A stretch of 64,000 nucleotides of DNA from Albidovulum denitrificans. GTDB lineage: Bacteria > Pseudomonadota > Alphaproteobacteria > Rhodobacterales > Rhodobacteraceae. The stretch spans positions 434,001-498,000 of the forward strand of contig NZ_PVEP01000001.1 in the NCBI RefSeq assembly GCF_002973535.1. Direction: 5' to 3'. Every line of letters starts with the position of its first letter. Position 1 is the first letter of the stretch. Below, one piece after another: positions 8,334-16,845 of this stretch. Position numbers and translations under genes: made by a program. The notes under the pieces are model-generated. The model saw nothing but the letters and a program-made list of their open reading frames with translations. It did not search any database and was not told where the DNA came from.

Positions 8334-8399
8334 ACAAGTTGACCGGCCCCCCTTGCCGGTTCCACTCTTTGAAAAAACGACGAATGGGACAGTCGGACG

Positions 8400-9302
8400 T
8401 TGCGGTTTTTTCAAAAACGCCTGAGCGAGACGCAGGTCTTCTTCGGCGCGCGGGCCAGATACCTTTACGAGCTGATAGGCTGGGTCACGCGCGACGAGAC
8501 CGACCTGCATTTCATGAATTACGGCTATTCGGACGGTGAGCTTGACACCCAGCTGATCCTCACCCCGCAGGAGGAGTTCGAGCGCTATTCGGCGCAGCTT
8601 TACCATGCCGTCGGCGGGCAGGCGCCGCTTGCCGGGCGGCGGGTGCTGGACATCGGCAGCGGCCGGGGCGGCGGGGCGCGCCATCTGCACAGCCATTTCG
8701 GCGCGCGCGAAACCATCGGCTGCGACATCGCCCAAAACGCCATCCGCTTCTGCGGCAAGGTCCATGGCGGGGTGCCGGGTCTCAGCTTCCGTCAGGGGGA
8801 CGCCACCGCGCTGGCCTTCGCCGACGACAGTTTCGATGCCGTCGTGAACGTCGAAAGCGCGCATTGCTACACCGACCCGCGCGCCTTCTTTTCCGAGGTG
8901 CGGCGGGTGCTGCGCCCTGACGGGGCCTTCCTGCTGGCCGATTTCACCCCGCCCCGCTGCCACCCGGCCGAGGCGCGGCTGCATCTGGTCGACGGGCTGT
9001 CACAGGCAGGCTTCGCCATCACCGCCATCACCGATGTCACCGCCCATATCCTGCGCGGGCTGGACGCCGACGACGCCCGCCGCTGCCGCGAGATCGACCG
9101 GCGCTTTCCGCGCTTCATGCGCCGCTTCGCGCGGCTTTGGGCCGGGACGCGGGAAAGCTGGATCTACCGCGATTTCGCCGAAGGACGGCGCGCCTATCTG
9201 ATGATCCACGCGACCGCCCTGCCCGCCGTGGACGCCCCCGGCCTGCCCCGGCCCGTGGACCTGCCCGAACCCGCCCCCGCGCCGCAAACTGCCGTTGCCT
9301 GA
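8400..9302 (+). CDS. Class I SAM-dependent methyltransferase
   Basis: The product is about 300 residues if the TTG at 8400 is used. An ATG at 8514 would remove the N-terminal LIGWVTRDETDLHF segment. SAM-binding motif I is VLDIGSGRGGGARHL, and the later VLRPDGAFLLADF is a typical post-motif. The start MNYGYSDGELDTQ is reminiscent of phthiotriol- and sterol-type small-molecule methylases, but no substrate can be assigned. The C-terminal 25 residues are proline- and alanine-rich. It sits between the two RutR-like regulators on the same strand, which suggests but does not prove a link with pyrimidine metabolism. Confidence 0.78.
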   Translation: MRFFQKRLSETQVFFGARARYLYELIGWVTRDETDLHFMNYGYSDGELDTQLILTPQEEFERYSAQLYHAVGGQAPLAGRRVLDIGSGRGGGARHLHSHFGARETIGCDIAQNAIRFCGKVHGGVPGLSFRQGDATALAFADDSFDAVVNVESAHCYTDPRAFFSEVRRVLRPDGAFLLADFTPPRCHPAEARLHLVDGLSQAGFAITAITDVTAHILRGLDADDARRCREIDRRFPRFMRRFARLWAGTRESWIYRDFAEGRRAYLMIHATALPAVDAPGLPRPVDLPEPAPAPQTAVA

Positions 9303-9315
9303 CCCGCATCGGGAT

Positions 9316-9331
9316 TTGACCCGATGGTCGA
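9316..9331. promoter_or_regulatory. RutR-like operator palindrome
   Basis: TTGACCCGATGGTCGA matches the published Escherichia coli RutR consensus at all but two fixed positions. It lies 37 bases upstream of the rutR start at 9368, consistent with autoregulation. Confidence 0.6.
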
Positions 9332-9367
9332 AAACGCGCATAGCTGGGTCAGGGCAGGAGAGTAACG

Positions 9368-9991
9368 ATGACGATCGCTGACACCAACCGCAAGGGCGCG
9401 ACCCGCATCCAGCGCCGCAACCGCGAGGCCATTCTGGACGCGGCCCTTGGCGTTTTCTCGGCGCAGGGGTTCCGGGGCGCGACGCTGGACCAGATCGCGG
9501 AACATGCGGGGCTTTCGAAGCCGAACATGCTTTATTACTTCGCCTCCAAGGAGGCGATCCATGAGGCGCTTCTGGCGGGGCTTCTTGATACCTGGCTCGA
9601 CCCGCTGCGCGCGCTGGACCCCAAGGGGGAGCCGGTGGCCGAGATCATGGCCTATGTCCACCGCAAGCTTGAGATGAGCCGCCTCTACCCCCGCGAAAGC
9701 CGCCTTTTCGCCAATGAGATGCTGCAAGGCGCGCCGCGTATCATGGCAGCGCTGACCGGCGATCTGAAGGCGCTGGTGGACGAGAAAGCCGCCGTCTTGC
9801 AGGACTGGGCGCGGCAGGGCCATATCGCCGACCTGCCACCGCATCACCTGATCTTCTCCATCTGGGCGCTGACCCAGCATTACGCCGATTTCGACGTCCA
9901 GGTCCGCGCGGTGCTGGGCGAGGGCCACGATCCCTATGCCGAGGCCGACAGCTTCCTCGACACTCTGTTCCGCAAGCTGCTGGCGCCCTGA
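9368..9991 (+). CDS. rutR: RutR-type pyrimidine-responsive TetR regulator
   Basis: This 207-residue repressor matches the RutR plan throughout. The helix-turn-helix reads FRGATLDQIAEHAGLSKPNM, followed by LYYFASKEAIHEALL. The ligand domain has KLEMSRLYPRESRLFANEML, LTGDLKALVDEKAAVLQDW and HLIFSIWALTQHYADF, which closely parallel the Escherichia coli protein. RutR is known to release DNA on binding uracil or thymine. A consensus-like box lies just upstream. The start is the ATG preceded by GCAGGAGAG. It is the better RutR candidate of the two paralogues here. Confidence 0.9.
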   Translation: MTIADTNRKGATRIQRRNREAILDAALGVFSAQGFRGATLDQIAEHAGLSKPNMLYYFASKEAIHEALLAGLLDTWLDPLRALDPKGEPVAEIMAYVHRKLEMSRLYPRESRLFANEMLQGAPRIMAALTGDLKALVDEKAAVLQDWARQGHIADLPPHHLIFSIWALTQHYADFDVQVRAVLGEGHDPYAEADSFLDTLFRKLLAP

Positions 9992-10047
9992 TGACGGCAG
10001 GGATCGGCGCGTTTCACGCGCCGATCCGCCGGGGGCCAGCCCGTCGT

Positions 10048-10068
10048 CCATTGGGCTTGAACCAATGG
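10048..10068. other. Small intergenic hairpin between convergent genes
   Basis: CCATTGG, a seven-base loop and CCAATGG form a perfect 7-bp stem in the gap between rutR and the minus-strand membrane protein. A third CCAATGG follows at about 10073. There is no T-run, so a terminator role is uncertain. Confidence 0.4.
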
Positions 10069-10083
10069 CGCACCAATGGACAA

Positions 10084-10112
10084 CCCCCCGGAGTATTTCG
10101 ACAACGAAGAAG
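10084..10112 (+). repeat. Dispersed repeat of the GGAGTATTT family, copy 2 (partial)
   Basis: CCCCCCGGAGTATTTCGACAACGAAGAAG-type sequence lacking the upstream C-rich hairpin that the other copies carry. It lies in the gap between rutR and the small membrane protein gene. Confidence 0.6.
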
Positions 10113-10204
10113 CATGGGACCTGTTCTGTGGTCTGCGTCGGCGGGGCGTAGGGATGGGCGGTCGACATAGTGGCCCACCGTCTTGCCGCCACGCCGCTGC
10201 GGCC

Positions 10205-10492
10205 CTAACGCGGGCGGTCGGCCCATTTGCGGTAGCGCCCGATCAACTCGCCCTCGAAAAGCTTGAAGCAAAGCCAGCTTGCCAGCGCCATGGCGCCGCT
10301 GACCCCCAGTTCGCCCAATTGCCAGAGCGCGCCGTGGCGGATCGCCTCCCACCCCTCACGCTCGATAAACGCGAAATTCGCCATTGCGAACATGAAGAGG
10401 TTGAAGGAGGAAAAGGCCAGCACGATCGCCGCCCCGGCCGCGCCGAGGATGACGAAGACCAGCGGCCAGCGCGTGACGTTCAGAACCTGCAT
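10205..10492 (-). CDS. Small membrane protein, unknown
   Basis: This 95-residue protein has two hydrophobic segments (about residues 8-38, WPLVFVILGAAGAAIVLAFS, and 58-75, LGVSGAMALASWLCFKLFEG) and a basic tail. It starts 57 bases after the stop of preA on the same strand, so it is probably co-transcribed with preT-preA. No family is recognised. A role as a small accessory membrane factor for pyrimidine catabolism is only suggested by position. Confidence 0.7.
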   Translation of the reverse strand: MQVLNVTRWPLVFVILGAAGAAIVLAFSSFNLFMFAMANFAFIEREGWEAIRHGALWQLGELGVSGAMALASWLCFKLFEGELIGRYRKWADRPR

Positions 10493-10549
10493 GACCGCCC
10501 CCTTCCGCCCGCAGGATGCCCCGCGGGACGGCCGCCCGGCAAGCCCGGC

Positions 10550-11848
10550 CTATTCGGCGGCCTGCGCCATCGGGTTGTTCGGATGGGTGGTCCAGTTGGC
10601 ATAGTCACCCACCGTCTTGCCGGTGCGGGGATCGACCTCGCCCTTGCCGAGCTGGCGCATGGTGATGCAGCTTTCAACCGGGCAGACGTCGATGCAGAGG
10701 TTGCAGGCCACGCAATCCTCATCCTTCACGGTGAAGGTCCGGTCATCCGACATGGCGATGGCCTGATGGCTGGTATCCTCGCAGGCCGCGTAGCAGCGGC
10801 CGCATTTGATGCAGAGGTCCTGGTCGATCTGCGCCTTGGTGACGTAGTTGAGGTTCAGCTGGTTCCAATCCGTCACGTTCGGTACCGCGCGGCCGACCAG
10901 ATCCCCGACCGACATCTGGTGTTCGTCAAGATATTGCGAGAGGCCCGAAATCATCTCCTGCACGACCTTGAAACCGTAGGTCATGGCGGCGGTGCAGACC
11001 TGCACCGTGCCCGCGCCAAGGGCCATGAATTCCGCCGCGTCGCGCCATGTCGTCACGCCCCCGATGCCGGAGATGGGCAGCCCACGGGTTTCCGGGTTCC
11101 GCGCGATTTCGGACACCATGGAAAGCGCGATGGGCTTCACCGCCGGGCCGCAATAGCCGCCATGGGCGCCCTTGCCGTCGATGGTGGGTTCGGGCGCGAA
11201 ACTGTCGAGGTTGACGGAGGTGATGGAGTTGATGGTGTTGATAAGGCTGACCGCATCCGCCCCGCCGCGTTTCGCCGCCTCGGCGGGTTTCCTGACATCG
11301 GTGATGTTGGGCGTCAGCTTGACGATGCAGGGCATCCGGCTGTGTTGTTTGACCCAGCGGGTCACCATCTCGATATATTCCGGGACCTGGCCGACGGCCG
11401 AGCCCATGCCGCGCTCGCTCATCCCATGCGGGCAGCCGAAGTTGAGCTCCACCCCGTCCGCGCCGGTATCCTCGATGGCCTTCAGGATCGCGCGCCAGCT
11501 TTCCTCGTCGCACGGCACCATCAGCGAAATCACCAGCGCCCGATCGGGGTAGTCGCGTTTCACCTGCTTGATCTCGCGCAGGTTCACCTCAAGCGGGCGG
11601 TCGGTGATAAGCTCGATATTGTTCAGCCCCAGAAGCCGCCGGTCCGCGCCCCAGATCGCGCCATAGCGCGGGCCGTTGACGTTGACGACCGGCGGCCCTT
11701 CCGATCCCAGCGTCTTCCACACCACCCCGCCCCAGCCCGCCTCATAGGCGCGGCGCACGTTGTATTCCTTGTCCGTCGGCGGGGCGGAGGCCAGCCAGAA
11801 CGGGTTCGGGGATTTGATGCCGATGAAGTTGGTGGTCAGGTCAGCCAT
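10550..11848 (-). CDS. preA: NAD-dependent dihydropyrimidine dehydrogenase, subunit PreA
   Basis: The 432-residue subunit reduces uracil or thymine to the dihydro form, the first step of the reductive pathway. The N-terminal FMN barrel is dihydroorotate-dehydrogenase-like. It contains GCPHGMSERGMGSAVGQ, where the cysteine is the catalytic acid known from mammalian dihydropyrimidine dehydrogenase. The C-terminus holds two 4Fe-4S motifs, CIKCGRCYAAC from about residue 346 and CVACNLCIDVC from about 379. The flavin/NAD partner PreT is encoded upstream on the same strand. Downstream enzymes are encoded in the operon at 4.5-7.5 kb. Confidence 0.96.
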   Translation of the reverse strand: MADLTTNFIGIKSPNPFWLASAPPTDKEYNVRRAYEAGWGGVVWKTLGSEGPPVVNVNGPRYGAIWGADRRLLGLNNIELITDRPLEVNLREIKQVKRDYPDRALVISLMVPCDEESWRAILKAIEDTGADGVELNFGCPHGMSERGMGSAVGQVPEYIEMVTRWVKQHSRMPCIVKLTPNITDVRKPAEAAKRGGADAVSLINTINSITSVNLDSFAPEPTIDGKGAHGGYCGPAVKPIALSMVSEIARNPETRGLPISGIGGVTTWRDAAEFMALGAGTVQVCTAAMTYGFKVVQEMISGLSQYLDEHQMSVGDLVGRAVPNVTDWNQLNLNYVTKAQIDQDLCIKCGRCYAACEDTSHQAIAMSDDRTFTVKDEDCVACNLCIDVCPVESCITMRQLGKGEVDPRTGKTVGDYANWTTHPNNPMAQAAE

Positions 11849-11996
11849 GTCTCGGTCTCCTGTTGCGCGCGTCCCGGACCTGATCCGGGACCTTGCGGCG
11901 CGGGGTGGAGGCCCTGGATCGCGTCCGGGGCGGGTTTTTCTTCAAAGCCTGAGAAAAGAACGGCCATCGGCGTGGTCCTTCCCGTAGGGCGGGGCT
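11849..11996. other. preT-preA intergenic region with two palindromes
   Basis: This 148-base gap holds GTCCCGGACC..ATCCGGGACC, the same palindromic core that builds the tandem repeat at 53.4-53.9 kb. Next to preT it has a GGCGGGGC-TTTA-GCCCGCC hairpin. Both could form stem-loops in the preT-preA transcript. No reading frame is convincing here. Confidence 0.5.
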
Positions 11997-13340
11997 TTAG
12001 CCCGCCTGTCCCATCAGACTCGCATGAATATCCTCGGCGGCGTCCCTTCCCTCGGCCACCGCCGTCACGGTCAGGTCCTCGCCGCCCGACGCACAATCGC
12101 CCGCCGCCCAGACGCCGGGGACCGAGGTCCGCCCCGCGCCCGTCACGGCGATCTTGCCGCCCTCGATCCGCAGCCCCTCGGGCGCGCCGTCAAGCACCTG
12201 GCCGATGGCCTTCATCACCTGATCGGCCTTCAGCCGGAAGGTTTCCCCTTTGAGCGTCAGGCCACCCGGCCCGTCCTCGGTATAGGCGAACTCCACCTCC
12301 TGCGCGGCGCCATTGCCATGGACCCGGACCGGCGCGGCATTGTGCAGGATGCGCACCCCGGCCGAGGCCGCATGGTCCTGCTCATGCGCGGAGGCCGACA
12401 TCCTCTCCTGCCCGCGCCGGTAGACGATGGTGACGTTTTCGGCCCCCAGCAGCTTTGACTGCACCGCCGCATCGACCGCCGTCATGCCGCCGCCGATCAC
12501 CACCACGTCGCGGCCGATCCTCAGCGCTGCCTTGTCCGCCGCCTGCCGCAGACCGGCAATGAAATCGACGGCGTTCAGGACGTTGTCCAGCGCCTCGCCC
12601 TCGGCCCGCAAGGCATTGACCCCGGCCAACCCCACGGCCAGCACCACCGCGTCATGATCCTTGCGCAACCCATCAAGCGTCAGCCCCGACCCCAGCGCCT
12701 TGCCATGCTCCACCCGGATACCGCCGATCTTCATCAGCCAGGCCACCTCATCGGCGGCGAAATCGCCGGGCGCCTTGTAGCTGGCGATGCCGTATTCGTT
12801 CAGGCCGCCCGCCTTGGGACGCGGGTCATAGATCACCACCTCATGCCCCTTCATCGCCAGACGATGCGCGGCCGAAAGGCCCGCAGGCCCCGCGCCCACG
12901 ACCGCCACGCGCTTGCCCGTCGGCTTGGCGCGGGCGAAGGGATGCACACCCGCCGCCATCAGGCTGTCGGTGGCGAAACGCTGCAAGCGGCCGATCTCGA
13001 CCGGCTTGCCCTCCGCCACCTCACGCACGCAGACCTCCTCACAAAGCTGCTCGGTCGGGCAGACGCGGGCGCACATGCCGCCAAGGATGTTTTGCGAAAA
13101 GATCGTCTTCGCCGCCGCCTCGGGCGTGCCGGTGGCGATCTGGCGGATGAACAAGGGAATGTCGATCGTCGTCGGACAGGCCGTCATGCAGGGCGCGTCG
13201 TGGCAGAAATAGCAGCGATCCGCCGCCACGCGCGCCTCATGCGCGTCAAACCTGGGGGCAATGTCGGCGAAGTTTCCCGCCAGCGCCTCGGCGCCCAGGC
13301 GGCCCGCCACGATACCCGGCGTCAGGGGTGAATTGGTCAA
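11997..13340 (-). CDS. preT: NAD-dependent dihydropyrimidine dehydrogenase, subunit PreT
   Basis: The 447-residue partner of PreA passes electrons from NADH through FAD and iron-sulfur centres. The N-terminus has the dihydropyrimidine-dehydrogenase cysteine-rich domain (CYFCHDAPCMTACPT and MCARVCPTEQLCEEVC, about residues 42-106). It is followed by the FAD site VAVVGAGPAGLSAAH and the second nucleotide site VVVIGGGMTAVDAAVQ. Glutamate synthase small subunits are related, but the adjacent preA settles the role. A palindrome resembling a TetR operator lies about 50-65 bases upstream of the start. Confidence 0.95.
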   Translation of the reverse strand: MTNSPLTPGIVAGRLGAEALAGNFADIAPRFDAHEARVAADRCYFCHDAPCMTACPTTIDIPLFIRQIATGTPEAAAKTIFSQNILGGMCARVCPTEQLCEEVCVREVAEGKPVEIGRLQRFATDSLMAAGVHPFARAKPTGKRVAVVGAGPAGLSAAHRLAMKGHEVVIYDPRPKAGGLNEYGIASYKAPGDFAADEVAWLMKIGGIRVEHGKALGSGLTLDGLRKDHDAVVLAVGLAGVNALRAEGEALDNVLNAVDFIAGLRQAADKAALRIGRDVVVIGGGMTAVDAAVQSKLLGAENVTIVYRRGQERMSASAHEQDHAASAGVRILHNAAPVRVHGNGAAQEVEFAYTEDGPGGLTLKGETFRLKADQVMKAIGQVLDGAPEGLRIEGGKIAVTGAGRTSVPGVWAAGDCASGGEDLTVTAVAEGRDAAEDIHASLMGQAG

Positions 13341-13390
13341 TTGCGCCTCCCTGGCTTTTCGTTGCGGAAAGGCTGCCCCCGATTCATTTT

Positions 13391-13406
13391 TTTATCAACT
13401 GGTAAA
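13391..13406. promoter_or_regulatory. Candidate TetR/RutR-type operator upstream of preT
   Basis: TTTATCAACTGGTAAA is a near-palindrome with the RutR-like skeleton TTNANCANNTGGTNAA. It lies in the divergent region between preT (start 13340, minus strand) and accB (start 13558). The match is weaker than the two boxes near the regulators. Confidence 0.4.
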
Positions 13407-13557
13407 TTTAACGGCCCGCGATTTTCTGCGACATCCTGACACAAGCCGCCCGTTTTCGCGCCTTTCCTCGTCCATCCCAAGCGCGTATAAGCCGAAAAGA
13501 CAGGCCAAGATCCGCAGCAAGAACACGGACGGCATCCAAGAACCGATCGAGGACGGA

Positions 13558-14052
13558 ATGACCAAAATCAACCATGACAGCGACGTGGCGTTCATCGAGG
13601 CTCTGGCCGAGCTTCTGAACAAGAGCAACCTCGCCGAACTGAGCGTGAAGCGCGAATATGGCGACCATGACAGCCTGAACGTCAAGGTCACGAAATACGC
13701 CCCCGTTGCCGCGCCAGCCGCCCCGGCGGCCCCTGCCCCGGCAGCACCCGCTGCCCCCGCTGCGGCGTCCCCGGCAGCCGCAGCGCCCGCAGCAGCCCCG
13801 GCCGATCCGGCCAACCATCCCGGCGCCGTGACCTCGCCCATGGTCGGCACCGCCTACCTTTCGCCCGAACCCGGCGCCGATCCCTTCGTCAGCATCGGCG
13901 CGACGGTCAAGGAAGGCCAGACGGTGCTGATCGTCGAGGCGATGAAGACCATGAACCACATCCCGGCCCCCAAGGCCGGGACGGTGAAGCGCATCCTCGT
14001 CGAGGATGGCAGCCCCGTTGAATACGGCGCTCCGCTTCTCATCATCGAGTGA
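13558..14052 (+). CDS. accB: Acetyl-CoA carboxylase biotin carboxyl carrier protein
   Basis: The 164-residue carrier has a short N-terminal domain, an Ala/Pro-rich hinge (residues about 49-82) and a biotinyl domain ending LLIIE. K130 in EAMKTMNH is the biotinylation lysine. The ATG at 13558 follows GAGGACGGA. Longer upstream extensions are basic and not family-like. It is followed after seven bases by accC. Together they form the biotin carboxylase half of acetyl-CoA carboxylase for fatty acid synthesis. Confidence 0.96.
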   Translation: MTKINHDSDVAFIEALAELLNKSNLAELSVKREYGDHDSLNVKVTKYAPVAAPAAPAAPAPAAPAAPAAASPAAAAPAAAPADPANHPGAVTSPMVGTAYLSPEPGADPFVSIGATVKEGQTVLIVEAMKTMNHIPAPKAGTVKRILVEDGSPVEYGAPLLIIE

Positions 14053-14059
14053 GGGGGCC

Positions 14060-15409
14060 ATGTTCCAGAAGATCCTGATCGCCAACCGGGGCGAAATCGC
14101 GCTGCGCGTCGTGCGCGCCTGCCGCGAAATGGGCATCCGCTCCGTCGCCGTCCATTCCACCGCCGACAGCGACGCGATGCATGTGCGCATGGCCGATGAA
14201 AGCGTCTGCATCGGGCCGAATTCCTCGGCGCAAAGCTACCTTTCCATCCCCGCCATCATCTCGGCCTGCGAGATCACGGGCGCGGACGCGATCCACCCCG
14301 GCTATGGATTCCTGTCCGAAAACGCCAGCTTCGTGCAGGCGCTTGAGGATCACGGCATCACCTTCATCGGCCCCACGGCGGAACATATCCGCATCATGGG
14401 CGACAAGATCACCGCCAAGGAAACCGCGAAATCGCTGGGCATCCCGGTGGTTCCGGGGTCCGACGGCGGGGTGCCGGACACGGCCGCCGCCAAGACGGTC
14501 GCGAAGGAAATCGGCTATCCGGTCATCATCAAGGCCACCGCCGGCGGCGGCGGGCGCGGCATGAAGGTCGCGCAGGACGAAGAGGGCCTTGAGATCGCCT
14601 TCCGCACCGCCCGGTCCGAGGCCAAGGCCGCCTTCGGCAATGACGAGGTCTATATCGAGAAATACCTCCAGCGCCCGCGCCATATCGAGATCCAGGTCTT
14701 CGGCGACGGCAAGGGCAACGCGGTTCATCTGGGCGAACGCGACTGTTCGCTGCAACGCCGCCACCAGAAGGTGTTCGAGGAAGCGCCGGGGCCGGTCATC
14801 ACCCCCGAACAGCGCGCCGAGATCGGCGGCATCTGCGCCCGCGCGGTCGCCGCGATCAACTATATCGGCGCCGGGACGATCGAGTTCCTGTTCGAGGACG
14901 GAGAGTTCTATTTCATCGAGATGAACACGCGGCTTCAGGTCGAACATCCGGTGACCGAAGGCATCTTCGGCGTCGATCTGGTGCGCGAACAGATCCGCGT
15001 GGCCGAAGGCATGCCGATGTCCTTCACCCAAGACGATCTGGTCATCAACGGCCACGCGATCGAGGTGCGGATCAACGCCGAAAAGCTGCCGAACTTCTCG
15101 CCCAGCCCCGGCAAGATCACCCAGTATCACGCGCCGGGCGGGCTTGGCGTGCGGATGGATTCGGCGCTTTACGACGGCTACAGGATACCGCCCTATTACG
15201 ACAGCCTGATCGGCAAGCTGATCGTCCATGGCCGCGACCGGCCCGAGGCGCTGGCCCGCCTGCACCGCGCGCTGGGGGAGTTGATCGTGGACGGCGTCGA
15301 CACCACCGTGCCGCTCTTCCACGCGCTTCTGGCGGAACCCGACATCCAGAATGGCGATTACTCGATCCACTGGCTGGAAAAGTGGCTGGCCCAGCAATTC
15401 GGCGGATGA
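14060..15409 (+). CDS. accC: Acetyl-CoA carboxylase biotin carboxylase subunit
   Basis: The 449-residue ATP-grasp enzyme carboxylates biotin on AccB using bicarbonate and ATP. Visible hallmarks are the start [17 protein letters not shown], the glycine-rich loop [12 protein letters not shown] and the catalytic region [14 protein letters not shown]. The ATG at 14060 is preceded by GAGGGGGCC, and length is standard for bacterial AccC. It is co-transcribed with accB and closely followed by aat. Confidence 0.97.
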   Translation: MFQKILIANRGEIALRVVRACREMGIRSVAVHSTADSDAMHVRMADESVCIGPNSSAQSYLSIPAIISACEITGADAIHPGYGFLSENASFVQALEDHGITFIGPTAEHIRIMGDKITAKETAKSLGIPVVPGSDGGVPDTAAAKTVAKEIGYPVIIKATAGGGGRGMKVAQDEEGLEIAFRTARSEAKAAFGNDEVYIEKYLQRPRHIEIQVFGDGKGNAVHLGERDCSLQRRHQKVFEEAPGPVITPEQRAEIGGICARAVAAINYIGAGTIEFLFEDGEFYFIEMNTRLQVEHPVTEGIFGVDLVREQIRVAEGMPMSFTQDDLVINGHAIEVRINAEKLPNFSPSPGKITQYHAPGGLGVRMDSALYDGYRIPPYYDSLIGKLIVHGRDRPEALARLHRALGELIVDGVDTTVPLFHALLAEPDIQNGDYSIHWLEKWLAQQFGG

Positions 15410-15431
15410 TCTTTTCGGCGGGGGCGGCGCC

Positions 15432-16061
15432 ATGCTGACCCCGCAGATCATGCTCTCTGCCTATGCGCAGGGCATCTTTCCGATGGCGGAATCGCGCGAT
15501 GCGGGCGATCTGCACTGGGTCGACCCCCGGTTTCGCGGGATCTTCCCCCTGTCAAATTTCCACATTTCCCGATCCCTTGCGCGGCGAATACGCCAGGGGA
15601 CTTATACAATTCGAACAAATTCCGAGTTCTCCGGCGTCGTCCGCGCCTGCGCCGAACGGCCCGAAACCTGGATCAACGACCAGCTTTTCGGCCTTTATGA
15701 CGCGCTGCACCAGATGGGCCATGCCCAAAGCCTTGAGGTCTGGGAAGGCGATACGCTGACCGGCGGCGTCTTCGGCCTGACGCTTGGCGCGGCCTTCTTC
15801 GGGGAAAGCATGTTCTCCCGCCGGACCGATGCGTCAAAGATCGCGCTGGCCTATCTGGTGGACCGGCTGAAGGTCGCGGGCTTCACGCTTTTCGACACGC
15901 AGTTCCTGACCCCGCATCTGGCGTCCCTTGGCGCGGTGGAAATCCCGCGCGCTGCCTACCGGGCGCAACTGGCCGATGCCTTGCGGAAAGCTGCGGATTT
16001 CAACGCGGTCGCGGTCCCCGCGCCTCAACTCGTCTTGCAGCGAAGCAGCCAGACGTCATAG
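15432..16061 (+). CDS. aat: Leucyl/phenylalanyl-tRNA-protein transferase
   Basis: The 209-residue aminoacyl transferase adds Leu or Phe to N-terminal Lys or Arg of proteins, marking them for ClpS/ClpAP degradation (N-end rule). Family motifs include YAQGIFPMAE, WVDPRFRGIFPL, VWEGDTLTGGVFGLTLG, FFGESMFSRRTDASKIAL and LFDTQFLTPHLASLGA. The gene lies 22 bases after accC. Its 3' end overlaps the oppositely oriented DUF2155 gene by 37 bases. Confidence 0.96.
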   Translation: MLTPQIMLSAYAQGIFPMAESRDAGDLHWVDPRFRGIFPLSNFHISRSLARRIRQGTYTIRTNSEFSGVVRACAERPETWINDQLFGLYDALHQMGHAQSLEVWEGDTLTGGVFGLTLGAAFFGESMFSRRTDASKIALAYLVDRLKVAGFTLFDTQFLTPHLASLGAVEIPRAAYRAQLADALRKAADFNAVAVPAPQLVLQRSSQTS

Positions 16062-16381
16062 CGCGGATCGTCCAGCGCCGACAGCGCCGGGCTGGACGCC
16101 ACCATCCAGCCGGAAAACTCGGTCTTGCCGCTGCGGCGGTCGGCGATGTCCAGATGCGCGAAGGCGTTCGATGTCGGGTCATCCACCGGATAGCGGCAGT
16201 CGGACACGGTGACGTTCAGCCGCCCGAACTCCACGCTGCCGCCCGCCAGGACGTCCAGATCCTCGGTCAGGCCGGTGTTCTTGTCGAGCGCGCGCAGGAC
16301 CGCCCCCCCGGCGCTTGCGACCTCTTGCGCGGCGGCCGGGGCCGCGAGTGCCAGAAGGGCAAGGCAGGCGAACCCCTTCAT
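16025..16381 (-). CDS. DUF2155 domain-containing exported protein
   Basis: This 118-residue protein has a signal peptide ([18 protein letters not shown]) and a conserved domain with LDVLAGGSVEFGRLNV, a DCRYP motif, FSGWMVASSPALSAL and YDVWLLRCK. This pattern is the DUF2155 family, common in Rhodobacterales and of unknown function. The two cysteines probably form a disulfide in the periplasm. It is translationally coupled to mlaD (start 16381 overlaps the mlaD stop), and its 3' end overlaps aat on the other strand. Confidence 0.88.
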   Translation of the reverse strand: MKGFACLALLALAAPAAAQEVASAGGAVLRALDKNTGLTEDLDVLAGGSVEFGRLNVTVSDCRYPVDDPTSNAFAHLDIADRRSGKTEFSGWMVASSPALSALDDPRYDVWLLRCKTS

Positions 16382-16845
16382 GGGGCGCTGCCTTCGTCCG
16401 CATTCGACCCGCCGCCGACGAATTTCATCAAAAGCGAAATCACGCTGACGGCGCCTTGGGTATCCTCGATCTCATCCCCCGCGGCCAGATCGTCGGGGCT
16501 GCCGCCCGGCTGAATCTCGACGAAAGCGCCGCCCAGAAGCCCTTCGGAGGCGACGATGATCGTGCTGTCCGACGGCACCGAGATGCCCTTTTGCACATCG
16601 ACCGTGGCATCGGCGCGGAAGGTCGCCGGGTTCAGCGCCAGCGCGGTGACGGTGCCGACCTTGACGCCCGACATGCGCACATCGGTGCCGACGGTGATCC
16701 CCTCGACCGACCGGAAACTGGCCTTCAGCGCATAGCTGTCGCCGCGCGGCATGAAGCCCGCGCCACCCGCCGCATAGGCGAAGAAGCCGATCGCGACGGC
16801 AAGCACCCCGGCGCCGGTCAGGACCTCTGTCGCGCTTTCGCTCAT
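16378..16845 (-). CDS. mlaD: Outer membrane lipid asymmetry protein MlaD
   Basis: The 155-residue protein has one N-terminal membrane anchor (about residues 9-27) and an MCE/MlaD domain ([28 protein letters not shown]). It ends with a low-complexity acidic tail. MlaD forms the periplasmic substrate-binding hexamer of the Mla phospholipid transport complex. The other mla genes are not in this window. Here it is coupled by 4-base overlaps with NDUFA12 and DUF2155 genes. Confidence 0.9.
   Translation of the reverse strand: MSESATEVLTGAGVLAVAIGFFAYAAGGAGFMPRGDSYALKASFRSVEGITVGTDVRMSGVKVGTVTALALNPATFRADATVDVQKGISVPSDSTIIVASEGLLGGAFVEIQPGGSPDDLAAGDEIEDTQGAVSVISLLMKFVGGGSNADEGSAP

Noticed and set aside
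8514-9302. ATG start for the methyltransferase
   Set aside because: It would delete the preceding family-like LIGWVTRDETDLHF segment. The TTG at 8400 has a GGGAC-type site upstream, so I kept the longer form, with some doubt.
13261-13557. N-terminal extension of AccB
   Set aside because: The residues before the ATG at 13558 are basic and unrelated to the family. They overlap the preT start region, and GAGGA lies just before 13558.
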